Assembly (NCBI GenBank): GCA_003343905.1
Contig: QAKI01000066.1
Coordinates: 62,001-126,000, forward strand
Length of the DNA: 64,000 nucleotides
DNA from: Subdoligranulum variabile
GTDB lineage: Bacteria > Bacillota > Clostridia > Oscillospirales > Ruminococcaceae
Reading direction: 5' to 3'
Under the pieces are notes generated by a model. That model saw only the letters and a list, made by a program, of their open reading frames with translations, was not told where the DNA came from and did not search any database. This document shows, in pieces, positions 44,456 to 53,408 of the stretch; position 1 is the first letter of the stretch, and every line of letters starts with the position of its first letter. A program made the position numbers and the translations under genes.

Positions 44456-44472
44456 GGATAAACACCCCTGGC

Positions 44473-46503
44473 TCAGGCGGTTTTCTCCACCGTGATGCCC
44501 GTGACGGTCACCGGGGTGTCATCCAGTGTATGCACGGCGGTGCGCCAGTAATACAGCGGTGCGCCGGTGCTGAAGGTGAAGGTCATCCGGTCCGGCGCGA
44601 TGTCCGTGAATTCCACTTCCATCTTGTAGGTCTCCTGATTAATCAGGCCGTGCCGCGCGTAGATGTAGCTGTGGTCGAACCCGCTGCCCGTCAGCGTGAC
44701 GCTGTACGTTCCGGGGAACAGCATCCACGCGCCGGTCAGCATCTGCCCGCCGGAACCAAGCTGCACGCCGTCCCGCGTGTTCTCGCCGTTGGTCACGCTG
44801 CACAGGGTCAGGTCCATCGCGCGGGCGTCGGCCGCCGGGGCCGGTTCTTCGGGGTACGGCAGCGGTTCCACGCTGCCCACCAGAATGCCGTCCAGCCGGT
44901 AGTAATGCAGGGCGAAGGTATCGCGAGCCAGTTCGTCCTCATCCACAAAGACGTAGAGCGTATCGGGCGAAAGTTCGTTCATCTCCCCGGCCAGCGTCAC
45001 CGCCGCCAGGTTGCCGTCCATGTGGCCCATATAGAAGCTGTTGGAGGTCCAGCCGTGGTCGGCGGCAAACGCCGCCAGATCCCAGAATTCATCGTGTTCA
45101 AAATCAAAGCTGGCAAACGCCATATGTTGGAACTGCCCGCTGGCCGCCAGTTCTTCCCAGGCGGGGTCCTGCAGGGCCGACGTGTCGGCGTAGGTCTCGG
45201 CTTCGTGGTATTTGACAAAGCGGTTGCCCAGTTCCTGCCGCATACCGTACACCTGCGCCAGCGCGCAGACCGCCAGCAGCGCGGCGGCCACGCGGCCGTT
45301 CCACAGGCGCAGCAGCACGCCGCAGGCCAGCAGGGTCAGCAGTATACCGGCCAGCCAGGCCAGCCGCGCGCAGGAGGAGAACATCGCCCACGCATCCATC
45401 AAAAACTGGGGGATCGGGATCGTGAACAGCGTCTGCCCGCCCAGCGTGACGGCGTTGCCCACGGCAGCCGCCGCATCCAGCACCAGCACCACGCCCAGCA
45501 CCGCGATGCAGCCCCGGCGCTGCCGCAGGAAGGACCGCACCCGGCCCCCCTGCCCGCGCACGCAGGCCACAAGGACCGAACCGGCGGCCAGCACACAGGC
45601 CAGCACACCGCCAAGGCCGATGTAGACATCCTGTTCCCAACTGGCGGCCAGACCCGGCACGAACAGATTGGCAAGGTCCGCGCCGTTCAGGTAGCCGTTG
45701 GAGTAACCGGCAAAGTTTGCCGCAAAAGCGCCCAGCAGTACCAGTTCCGCCAGCGCCGCCGCGCAGTAGGCCGCCACCGGCGCCAGAACGGCCGCCGGGC
45801 CGCGTTTTTGCAACGCCCGGCGCAGGGCGTACCCCACCAGCACGATGCCCACCATGGGCAGGTAATACAGGTGGATGCCCGCGCACAGCAGGCCCATCAG
45901 GCCCCAGGCCACGCAGGCCCGACCGGTGGTGGGCAGCAGCGCGTCGCTTTTGAGCAACAGCCAGATGGCCAGCAGCACCAGCCAGTTGGCCGCCAGCGCC
46001 GTGTGGGCGAACATACGGATCGTCAGCGCCGGGAAGAACACCAGCAGCCCCGCACCGGCCACCGTGGCCCAGTTCCGGGCCGTCTGGCCGGGCCGGACGC
46101 CGCCCAGCCGCGCCAGGATGGACTGGGCCAGACCGCCCTGCAGGGCGTAGCACAGCAGCCCCCACCAGCCGAAATACTGGAACCGGACCGGCAGCAGCGG
46201 GCTGAACAGTTTGCCCGCCAGCGCCAGCAGCGGGATGGAATCCGTAAACAGGATGCTGGTGCGGAAGGGGTAGATCACGCTGTAGTTGGCGCCCAGATAC
46301 GGCAGGCGCACCGCGCTGTTTCGGTAAAAGGCCCAGCCCAGATAATGCTGGGAGGGGTCCGGGCTGGGGTTATTCAGGATCCAGTCCACGCAGGTGGGGT
46401 CCAGGACCCGGAAGCCGTACAGCACCACAAAGACCAGCGCGCCCAACAGCGCGCCGGTCATCGGCCAGCGGTATTTTTTGCCAAAGGCTTTGATCGAAGG
46501 CAT
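44473..46503 (-). CDS. Multi-pass membrane protein of GT-C-like architecture (DUF6311-like)
   Basis: The 676-residue protein has about ten membrane helices in its first 430 residues. It has an early extracytoplasmic loop DWILNNPSPDPSQHYLGWAFYRNS and later SVIYPFRTSILFTDSIPLLALAGKLF, then a large outside C-terminal beta-rich domain. The layout and loop resemble DUF6311 proteins and other GT-C-type glycosyltransferases or lipid-linked sugar handlers. I rank this as probable, not certain. It starts at 46503, 12 bases after the epimerase-like gene, so they form one transcript. No catalytic residue can be named with confidence. Confidence 0.72.
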   Translation of the reverse strand: MPSIKAFGKKYRWPMTGALLGALVFVVLYGFRVLDPTCVDWILNNPSPDPSQHYLGWAFYRNSAVRLPYLGANYSVIYPFRTSILFTDSIPLLALAGKLFSPLLPVRFQYFGWWGLLCYALQGGLAQSILARLGGVRPGQTARNWATVAGAGLLVFFPALTIRMFAHTALAANWLVLLAIWLLLKSDALLPTTGRACVAWGLMGLLCAGIHLYYLPMVGIVLVGYALRRALQKRGPAAVLAPVAAYCAAALAELVLLGAFAANFAGYSNGYLNGADLANLFVPGLAASWEQDVYIGLGGVLACVLAAGSVLVACVRGQGGRVRSFLRQRRGCIAVLGVVLVLDAAAAVGNAVTLGGQTLFTIPIPQFLMDAWAMFSSCARLAWLAGILLTLLACGVLLRLWNGRVAAALLAVCALAQVYGMRQELGNRFVKYHEAETYADTSALQDPAWEELAASGQFQHMAFASFDFEHDEFWDLAAFAADHGWTSNSFYMGHMDGNLAAVTLAGEMNELSPDTLYVFVDEDELARDTFALHYYRLDGILVGSVEPLPYPEEPAPAADARAMDLTLCSVTNGENTRDGVQLGSGGQMLTGAWMLFPGTYSVTLTGSGFDHSYIYARHGLINQETYKMEVEFTDIAPDRMTFTFSTGAPLYYWRTAVHTLDDTPVTVTGITVEKTA

Positions 46504-46515
46504 ACGCGCTCTACC

Positions 46516-47397
46516 TCAGCGCACAAAGGTCGTGGACAGCGTGGTGGACCAGCTTTCGCCGCGCTTGAGCGACGCCGCGCAGGGGCGCTGTTCCCATTCC
46601 AGGGGGCCGTTTTCCTCGCCCGGCAGGCTGTGCCACGGTTCGATGCACAGGAAGTGCAGCGGCTTTTTCGCCATCGACCAGATCAGCACATAGGGGTAGC
46701 CCTCCACGTTGCAGATCACGCTGCGGCCGGTGTCCTTCTCCACCAGAGAGACGTGCTTGGTGCGCAGGTTGACCATGCAGTGGCTGTCGCTGTCGAACAG
46801 ATCGTCGGTCAGGGGGATGGCCTCCACGTTGCGGGCCAGGTAGTAGCTCTGGCCGTTGAGCAGGCCGTTGGGCTGGGCGCTGACGCACAGCGGGGATTCC
46901 ACGCCGTCGAAGCGGATCTCGTAATCCTCGGTGGTATGGCGGTCGTCAAACGGCAGGGTGAAGCCGGGGTGGAAGCCGATGCCGAAGCGCAGTTGTTCTT
47001 CCACCGGGTTTTCGACGGTCAGCGTGTGGTGGACGGTCTCCCCCTCCAGCACATAAGTAGAGCGCAGCACGAAGGCGTAGGGCCACATGGGCAGCGTTTC
47101 GGCATTGGCATGCAGCTCAAACTCCAGCGTATCCGCGGTTTGGCGGGTCAGGGTGTGTTCCACGTCGCGGGCAAAGCCGTGCTGGGGGCCCTGGTATTCC
47201 ACGCCCTTGGCGATCATCTTGCCGCCGGTCAGCTTGCCCGTGTACGGGAACAGGATCGGCGCCTGGCGCGGCCAGACCTCCGGGTCGCCGTTCCAGAGCA
47301 TCTCGGCCCCGGTGGGCTTGTGGATGACGCTGACCGCCTCCGCGCCCAGGCTTTCGACCGTCAGGCGCAGGATGTCGTTTTCGATGGTATAGCGCAT
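46516..47397 (-). CDS. Aldose 1-epimerase (galactose mutarotase-like) family protein
   Basis: The 293-residue beta-sandwich protein has YTIENDILRLTVESLGAEAVSVIH at the start, LFPYTGKLTGG, GPQHGFARDVEHTL, FGIGFHPGFTLPFD and LCIEPWHSLPGEENG at the end. The histidines (in QHGFA and GFHPGF) and the late glutamate (IEPWH) fit the mutarotase active site of the LacX-like branch. It probably interconverts anomers of a free sugar in the cytoplasm. AGGAGG precedes the ATG. The sugar is unknown. Confidence 0.88.
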   Translation of the reverse strand: MRYTIENDILRLTVESLGAEAVSVIHKPTGAEMLWNGDPEVWPRQAPILFPYTGKLTGGKMIAKGVEYQGPQHGFARDVEHTLTRQTADTLEFELHANAETLPMWPYAFVLRSTYVLEGETVHHTLTVENPVEEQLRFGIGFHPGFTLPFDDRHTTEDYEIRFDGVESPLCVSAQPNGLLNGQSYYLARNVEAIPLTDDLFDSDSHCMVNLRTKHVSLVEKDTGRSVICNVEGYPYVLIWSMAKKPLHFLCIEPWHSLPGEENGPLEWEQRPCAASLKRGESWSTTLSTTFVR

Positions 47398-47452
47398 AGT
47401 TGTTACCTCCTATATTCTGAGCGGCCCTGTATGGCAGGGCCGTCGTTTCGGA

Positions 47453-48319
47453 TCAGAAGCCCACGATCTGCAGCAGCATACCGGCCGCCGCGCCCAGGCC
47501 CCACAGCAGCCCCGTCATGAACAGGTTCTGCTTCCAACTGGGGTTGACGCGCCACAGCACCGCCAGCCCCACGCCGGCCCCCGCGGTCAGCCCGGCAAAC
47601 AGGCTGCCGAAGGTGATGGCGCCTTCCATATACAACTGGGCCAGCAGCACGCTGGCCGCGCAGTTGGGCACCAGGCCCACCAGCGCCGTCAGCATCGGCT
47701 GCAGCACGCCCATACCCGCCAGCGCGGCGGTGATGGTATCCTCCCCGACCCATTCAAACGCCAGCCCGATCAGCAGGCTGAACAGCAGAATGAACAGGAA
47801 GATCTCCACCGTATGGCGCAGCGCAGCCAGCCAGATGCCGCTGTGTTCCTCGTGCTTTTCATGGCAGTCCACCTCGTCGGCATGGCCCGCATACCCGCCG
47901 TAGAGCGACGCGGGCAGCACCCGGCGCAGCGGCACGTCCAGCAGCGCGCCGCCCACCATGCCGAACACGGCCTTGCAGACGATCAGCACCACCAGACTGC
48001 CCCACTGGGACGGTTCGGCCGCCATCAGGGGGATGGCCTCGTCACTGGTGGCGATAAAGACCGCCAGCAGCGTGCCGGGGGTGATGACCCGGCTTGCATA
48101 CAGGTTGGACGCCACCGCGCTGAACCCGCACTGGGGCACGCAGCCCAGCGCCGCGCCGGGCACGAAGCCCCAGCGCCCGCCGCCTGCCAACGCCTGTTCG
48201 ATCCGCGCGCCGTGATGCCGTTCGAGCCATTCGATCAGCAGGTAAGCCAGGTACAAAAACGGCAGCATTTTGACGCTGTCGCCCCAGGCGTGCGACAGTG
48301 CGTGGAGAAAAATTTCCAT
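47453..48319 (-). CDS. Putative manganese/arsenic-type permease (ArsP_2 family)
   Basis: The 288-residue protein has eight or so membrane helices with the internally repeated motif GCVPQCGFSAVASNLYASRVITPGTLL and, in the second half, GLVPNCAASVLLAQLYMEGAITFGSL. Between them is a cytoplasmic histidine/acid loop (EVDCHEKHEEHSG) that could bind metal. This pattern matches ArsP_2 proteins annotated as putative manganese transporters. It lies about 3 kb from the riboswitch-controlled ATPase on the same strand, which hints at metal homeostasis. Confidence 0.85.
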   Translation of the reverse strand: MEIFLHALSHAWGDSVKMLPFLYLAYLLIEWLERHHGARIEQALAGGGRWGFVPGAALGCVPQCGFSAVASNLYASRVITPGTLLAVFIATSDEAIPLMAAEPSQWGSLVVLIVCKAVFGMVGGALLDVPLRRVLPASLYGGYAGHADEVDCHEKHEEHSGIWLAALRHTVEIFLFILLFSLLIGLAFEWVGEDTITAALAGMGVLQPMLTALVGLVPNCAASVLLAQLYMEGAITFGSLFAGLTAGAGVGLAVLWRVNPSWKQNLFMTGLLWGLGAAAGMLLQIVGF

Positions 48320-48367
48320 TCAAACCTCTCTAACTTCACATCTATACTCAAGGGTTCAGGCCGCCGC

Positions 48368-48739
48368 TCAGCAAAAGCTGTGCAGCAGGCGGACCGCCGG
48401 GCGCACCTCCCGGTCGGGGATGCGTTCCCGGAAGCGCGCGACCGTGCGCGCCGAAAACGGGAGCTGGTCGCTGAACGTTTCCAGCCCCAGAAAATATTGC
48501 AGATAGGGGCTTTCCCGCACCAGTGCGACGACCTCCCGGTCCGAGGCGCGGTAATGCAGTTGGATCACGCGGCACCCAAAGGCGATGCGCGCCGGGATGG
48601 CCGTTTTGCCGATGGGCGCAAACAGCGCACTGTACGACTGTTCAAAACGGTCCCAGTCGAGCGCCTCCGCCAGGCGGACCCAGCGGTTCTGACCGCAGAG
48701 TTCCCCATGGTAGGGCGGCAGATAATCATAGATCGACAT
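48368..48739 (-). pseudogene. Truncated IS5/IS1182-type transposase (DUF772 N-terminal part)
   Basis: The 123-residue frame matches only the N-terminal domain of this transposase group (MSIYDYLPPYHGELCG, then VIQLHYRASDREVVALVRESP, YLQYFLGLETFSDQLPF and ARTVARFRERIP). After that the sequence ends within about 15 unrelated residues, and the catalytic DDE domain is absent. No terminal inverted repeats are seen. It is a decayed remnant wedged between the permease and the large degenerate ATPase gene. Confidence 0.75.
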
Positions 48740-48812
48740 TTGCTTTTCGCGGGCACGATACACAAGAAAAGCCCCTTTCCCCGCGGGGCCGCCCACGGGC
48801 AGCCCGCTTGAA

Positions 48813-51800
48813 TCAATACTGCTGCAGCAGCGGGAAGATCAGCGCCAGCACACACCAGGCCGCCTGATACAGGACCAGGGCCGCCAGCGGCAGCGCCGTC
48901 AGGCCGCCGGTGATGCTGAGCAGCAGGCCCAGCACACAGCCGAACAGCGCCGACGCCGCCACCAGCATCGAAGCCTTATGCTCCCCTTCCGCCGCGCCGG
49001 CCGCCGCTTCCAGACCGCCGACAAAGCTGGCAAAGCTGCCCAGATGCAGCATATTGCCCTCGCTTTCCGGCAGCCAGGCGATGGCCGGGTCCAGCGTTTT
49101 GCGTTCCTGCCCGTTGAGCACCTTCACAGAGCCCGACGGCAGGCTGTAGGCCGTTTCCAGCAGAGAAACGTCGCAGTTGAAATCGTCGCAGTCCACCACC
49201 AGGGACATCCCCGTGCGGCTCAGCCCGTCCAGGACGGCCGCCGTGTCGGGGTCGCGCTGGTAGGCGACCTGGAACATGGCGAACATCTTGCCGGACACCG
49301 CCAGATAGATCACCCGGCGCTGGTTCACCGTATGGTGCTGTTCATACTCCAGGCTGGGCACTTTGATGCCGTAGTCCTGCATCAGGGCGCGGTTGCCCAC
49401 CAGCACCCGGCGCTTTTTGATCCAGCCCACATAGCCCTTGCCGTAGACCGTTTCCCGGTCCTCCACTTCGGCCAGCAGGTCCTTGTTGCCGCCCAGCATA
49501 CCCAAAAAGACCTCGCGCAGCGTCGGTCCGGCATCGGCCAGGATGGACGCCGCATACACGATGGCCAGGTCGATATGCTTGGGGTTGACCGGCTTGATGC
49601 CGGACAGGCTCACACATCCGCTGGGGAACAGATCCCGGGACGTGACCTGAATGACGTTGATACGGCCCAACTGGCGGATGTCCCGCCAGCCGGGGATGAC
49701 CGCGCCCACCTGCGCCGCGCTGCGCTGCATCATGCGCGCCGGCAGCGCCGAGAGCAGGGTGCCCGCCAGCGGCGCGCCCAGGCACAGCACGCTGGCCAGG
49801 ACCATCGTGCTGGCCGCGCTGTCCTTGGTACGGATCAGCGTGATCAGCATGGCGCCCAGCGCACAGGCGCCCGCCAGCCAGGCAAGCTGCTGCTGGTTTT
49901 TATCGCTGGTGCCGGAAGCGGCACTGTTGGTCAGGAAGCTGCGCAGGATCTGCGTGGGCCGGTTGACCAGCACGCAGGGATGGGTCTGGGTCAGGCCGCT
50001 GGTGACGGCGCGCAGCGCCCCGGCGTCCTTGAGCCGGTACGCCACCGAATGGTCCACCTTGGCGCTGACCAGACGGAAGTTGTTTTCCACCGTGCGGGCG
50101 TTCATCCGCTTGCCGATGGTATTCAGGCAGAGCACCAGCACCGCCGGGCCTGCCAGCAGCGTGACATCCTGCGTATAGTTCTGGGCCACCAGCAGCACGA
50201 TGCACTGGATGACCGCGCCCAGCAGCGGCAGCACCGCCAGGCTGTCCGGCGTGGGGCGGCCCACCAGGCCCACCATGCCGGACAGGAAGGTGCGCCAGCA
50301 GACGCCGCCCGCCACCACCAGCAGCACCAGCGCCACCGCGGGGTAGACGTTCTGGTCCGCCAGCGGGCCGGGCAGCGACGGCATCATCGCCGCCATCAGG
50401 CCCAGCCCCAGCAGGACCAGCGCAACGGCCCCGGTCACGAAAGAGGCCGTCGTTTCATACAACACCTGACGGCTGACTTCGCGGCGCACCGTGGGGGCGT
50501 CCTCCGCCCGCTCATAGTCATGCCGGTGCGCCGGCGGGAACTCCGCAGACGCAAACGGGTGGGACGCGGCGTCCTTCTTCTCGTCCTCCGCGCGGCCGCC
50601 AAAGCGCAGGCCGCCCGCGCCGAAGCGCGTATGCCCGCGGGACGGCCGTTCCTCCGCTTCTTCTTCCAGCGAACGGGTCAGCCGGGCGGCAGCCGCATGG
50701 AAGCGGTCATCCTCCGCAGCATCGCCGGTATTGATCGCCTGGGCGATGTCCTTTACAAAGGTAGCGGTCCCCGGTTCGGCCTGACCGCCCGCGGCCAGAT
50801 CCTGCGTGAAGCCGGTCTTGGGGGCGGGCGTTCCCGCCAGGTCCTGCGTAAAGCCGCTATGGGCCGGGGGCACCTGCCCGCCGCCCAGATCCTGCGTAAA
50901 GCCGCTGTGGGCCGGGGCCTCCGGCACAGCGTTCAGGTCCTGGGTAAAGCCGGTATGCGCGGGCGCAGCCGGGGCGTTCGCGCTCAGATCCTGCGTGAAC
51001 CCGCTGTGTTCCGGGGCTTCCGGCGTCAGGCGGATGCGCCCCGTCAGGGTATCCACCAGCCGGTCCACCTCATCGGGTTCCCGGCGCGACAAAAGATCCT
51101 GCTTGGGCAGCCCTACCACCTGCGTATCGGCATAGGGGTCGCGGCCGGGGACGGCAGGTTCCGGCTCCGCCTGCGGGGCGGCCGGTTCCACGGCGGGCGC
51201 CGCAGGCTGCGGCGCGGGCGCGGGCGCGGGTTCCTGCACGACCGGGGCCGGGGCAGCAGGCGCCGGAGTGGGCGCGGGCGCAGGGCGCACCGCGTCGTAG
51301 GCCGCCATAAAGTCCCGCGTGCTGTCCAGCGGGGCGGTATCCACCGCCCCCAACTGCATCGTAAAGCCCGTATGGGCCGCCGGGGCCTGCGGCAGATGGA
51401 TGGGTTCCCCCACCGGCTCCCCGGCCGGAGGTTCCGGCATCGCCTGGACCGGCGGCACGGTGCGCACCTTCTGCCCGGGCGTAAATTCAACGGTATCCCG
51501 CTTTTTGCGGTAGATCGTGCCGGTAGCGCCCAGCGCATCCGGCTGGGACTGCGTGCCCTGCGCGGCGGGGTCTGCCGGGGTCTGGCGCGTGTACTTGCTG
51601 TGCCAGACATTTTCCACCGTATCCTCCTGCGGCGGTTCTTCTGCCTGCCCGCTGTGGTAGACCGTCTGGGGTTCTTCCTGGCGGGCTTCCGGGATCACGA
51701 TCTCCTCGGTAGCGCCGGTGCGCCCGCCGAACAGCCCCCCCAGCAGCCCGCGCTTTTTGGCCGGGCGGGACGCGGTTTCTTCCGGTTCCTCCCGGTCGGG

Positions 51801-52499
51801 GAAGTATTCTCCCTCCGGTTCCTCAGGCTCCTGGCGCGGCTGGGACGAACCGCCCAGCGACACGTTGATGGGAACGAACTCGTCGGTATCCTCGGCGGAT
51901 TTCAGCCCGAACAGGCCACGCTTTTTTCGCGAGGGGTCGCGGATCTTTCCGTTGGCGTCGGGCACGACAGCCACCGAGTCCCGGAAAAATTTCTGGAACT
52001 GATTTTTCCCCTGATTCAACGCCTGGGTGTCGGCTTCGTCGGCGTCCGGGGCCATTTTGAGCAGGAATCCTTTGATAATGCCGGTGCGCGTGGTATCCCC
52101 CAGCGTCCCGGTGTCCTCCGCCGTTTTCTGCGGCTGCGCGGGGGCAGCCGTCACCGCGGGGGGAACCGACGCGGCGGGCGCGGCCGGGCGCGCCGCCTGG
52201 GGCGGTTCAGCCGGGCGGGACGCCGTCTGCCGGGGCGCGGGCGCCGTTTCCTGCGGCGTCGGGCGGACCGGGGCCTGCGGCACGGACCAGCCGTCCGCCG
52301 GGTCATCCAGTCCCGCAAAAGCGATCCGATGATCCTGTTCCGGGGTGCCGTGCAGCGGCGCGGTGGAGATCCCCACGCTGCGCAGGATCTCATCCACCTG
52401 ATGGTCGGTCACCGTGTCCTGCACGCCGGCCGCCGTCTGCTGCTGGTTGAGTTCCTCCAGGATGCGGTCCACGGAGTCATTGGTACGTTTGCTTGGCAT
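48813..52499 (-). CDS. Large membrane protein: disordered repeat region plus degenerate, apparently inactive P-type ATPase core
   Basis: This 1228-residue protein has two parts. Residues 1-670 are low-complexity, rich in P, A, E and Q, with short acidic helices (VDRILEELNQQ at 10, VDEILRSVG at 35, VDRLVDTLTG at 478). An octapeptide H(S/T)GFTQDL is repeated at 498, 515, 531, 547 and 561, with a variant at 376. Residues 680-1228 look like a P1-type ATPase: four helices (about 683-797), a small loop, two helices (870-920) with CLGAPLAGTLL where CPCALGLATP would be, GRINVIQVTSRDLFPSG where the DKTGT strand would be, GKGYVGWIKKRRVLVGNRALM like the nucleotide-domain GxG/VGN motif, and two final helices. 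TGE, KTGT, TGDN and GDGxND are missing. Function is unknown. Confidence 0.8.
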   Translation of the reverse strand: MPSKRTNDSVDRILEELNQQQTAAGVQDTVTDHQVDEILRSVGISTAPLHGTPEQDHRIAFAGLDDPADGWSVPQAPVRPTPQETAPAPRQTASRPAEPPQAARPAAPAASVPPAVTAAPAQPQKTAEDTGTLGDTTRTGIIKGFLLKMAPDADEADTQALNQGKNQFQKFFRDSVAVVPDANGKIRDPSRKKRGLFGLKSAEDTDEFVPINVSLGGSSQPRQEPEEPEGEYFPDREEPEETASRPAKKRGLLGGLFGGRTGATEEIVIPEARQEEPQTVYHSGQAEEPPQEDTVENVWHSKYTRQTPADPAAQGTQSQPDALGATGTIYRKKRDTVEFTPGQKVRTVPPVQAMPEPPAGEPVGEPIHLPQAPAAHTGFTMQLGAVDTAPLDSTRDFMAAYDAVRPAPAPTPAPAAPAPVVQEPAPAPAPQPAAPAVEPAAPQAEPEPAVPGRDPYADTQVVGLPKQDLLSRREPDEVDRLVDTLTGRIRLTPEAPEHSGFTQDLSANAPAAPAHTGFTQDLNAVPEAPAHSGFTQDLGGGQVPPAHSGFTQDLAGTPAPKTGFTQDLAAGGQAEPGTATFVKDIAQAINTGDAAEDDRFHAAAARLTRSLEEEAEERPSRGHTRFGAGGLRFGGRAEDEKKDAASHPFASAEFPPAHRHDYERAEDAPTVRREVSRQVLYETTASFVTGAVALVLLGLGLMAAMMPSLPGPLADQNVYPAVALVLLVVAGGVCWRTFLSGMVGLVGRPTPDSLAVLPLLGAVIQCIVLLVAQNYTQDVTLLAGPAVLVLCLNTIGKRMNARTVENNFRLVSAKVDHSVAYRLKDAGALRAVTSGLTQTHPCVLVNRPTQILRSFLTNSAASGTSDKNQQQLAWLAGACALGAMLITLIRTKDSAASTMVLASVLCLGAPLAGTLLSALPARMMQRSAAQVGAVIPGWRDIRQLGRINVIQVTSRDLFPSGCVSLSGIKPVNPKHIDLAIVYAASILADAGPTLREVFLGMLGGNKDLLAEVEDRETVYGKGYVGWIKKRRVLVGNRALMQDYGIKVPSLEYEQHHTVNQRRVIYLAVSGKMFAMFQVAYQRDPDTAAVLDGLSRTGMSLVVDCDDFNCDVSLLETAYSLPSGSVKVLNGQERKTLDPAIAWLPESEGNMLHLGSFASFVGGLEAAAGAAEGEHKASMLVAASALFGCVLGLLLSITGGLTALPLAALVLYQAAWCVLALIFPLLQQY

Positions 52500-52532
52500 C
52501 GTTGATTGCTCCCTTTGCGATAAAGGTCAGTT

Positions 52533-53315
52533 TCACTTTTCACTGCGGCGGCGCAGTACATCATAGCACAGGATACCAGCCGCAACGCTGACGTTGTAGC
52601 TGTCCACGCCGGTGGCCTGGCCGGGCGCCATCTCCAGCGTGACGGCGGCGTCGCACAGTTTGCGCGTCAGCGCGCCGGGGCCGCCGCCTTCGCTGCCCAG
52701 GACCAGCGCCACCGGGCCCGAAAGGTCGGTGCGCGCCAGCGGCGCGCCGCCCAGGTCCGCGCAGTACACAAAAATATTCTCTTCCTTGATGGTACGGATC
52801 GCCTGCGCCAGATTGGTCACGCGGGCTACCGGCAGGCGGGCCGCCGCCCCGGCGCTGGCTTTCATGACGGTGCCGGTCACGCCGACGCCGCCGCGCTTGG
52901 GGATCACGACGCCGTGCGCCCCGCACAGGTAGGCCGAACGGATGATGGCGCCCAGATTATGGGGGTCCTCCACCCCGTCGCACAGCACGAGGAAGGGCGG
53001 TTCGCCCTTTTCCTTCGCTGCGGCGAACAGTTCCTCCAGCGTGGCGTAATGCACTTCGGCTGCGCGGGCCGCGACCCCCTGATGGTCGGCAGTGCCGCAC
53101 ATCTTCTGCAGCTTGTGGGCAGGCGCCCGCTTGACGACGGCGCCCCCCTGCTTGGCCAGGGCCGTATAGTACCCCGCCACAGCCTGGGGCAATGAGTCGG
53201 CCAGATAGACTGTATCCACCGCGTCCCCGCTTTTCAGCAGTTCCGTCACCGGGTTTTTGCCCCACACCAGGGTGTCCGGGCGCTGTTCCGCCTGCTTGCT
53301 GCCTGCCTTTTCCAT
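52533..53315 (-). CDS. rlmB: TrmH/RlmB-family 23S rRNA 2'-O-methyltransferase
   Basis: The 260-residue protein has an N-terminal substrate-binding domain (VWGKNPVTELLKSGDAVDTVYLAD, then CGTADHQGVAARAAEVHYA). The SPOUT methyltransferase knot follows with motif 1 DGVEDPHNLGAIIRSAYLCG, motif 2 LVLGSEGGGPGALTRKLCD and motif 3 SYNVSVAAGIL. It should methylate a guanosine ribose in 23S rRNA (G2251 type). The usual SLNVS is SYNVS. It lies 33 bases downstream of nothing on its strand; the large degenerate ATPase follows it, so they probably share the promoter at 53409-53438. GGGAGGA precedes the ATG. Confidence 0.9.
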   Translation of the reverse strand: MEKAGSKQAEQRPDTLVWGKNPVTELLKSGDAVDTVYLADSLPQAVAGYYTALAKQGGAVVKRAPAHKLQKMCGTADHQGVAARAAEVHYATLEELFAAAKEKGEPPFLVLCDGVEDPHNLGAIIRSAYLCGAHGVVIPKRGGVGVTGTVMKASAGAAARLPVARVTNLAQAIRTIKEENIFVYCADLGGAPLARTDLSGPVALVLGSEGGGPGALTRKLCDAAVTLEMAPGQATGVDSYNVSVAAGILCYDVLRRRSEK

Positions 53316-53408
53316 CGTGTTCCTCCCGCGGGGGTCCTTTGCCCCCTCTTTGTATATCCTGCCCCGCTGCGCGGGGCTGCTGATAGCAACAGTTACTTAT
53401 ACAGATTA

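Noticed and set aside
50795..51010. Possible CRISPR-like array
   Set aside because: The repeated DNA units encode the in-frame octapeptide, the spacing varies, and the units differ at synonymous positions; there are no cas genes.
48978..52505. An 1175-codon plus-strand frame opposite the large degenerate ATPase
   Set aside because: I considered whether the plus-strand frame might be the real gene. The minus strand has membrane helices, a good ribosome binding site and homologous motifs; the plus-strand product is only R, G, Q and H runs.
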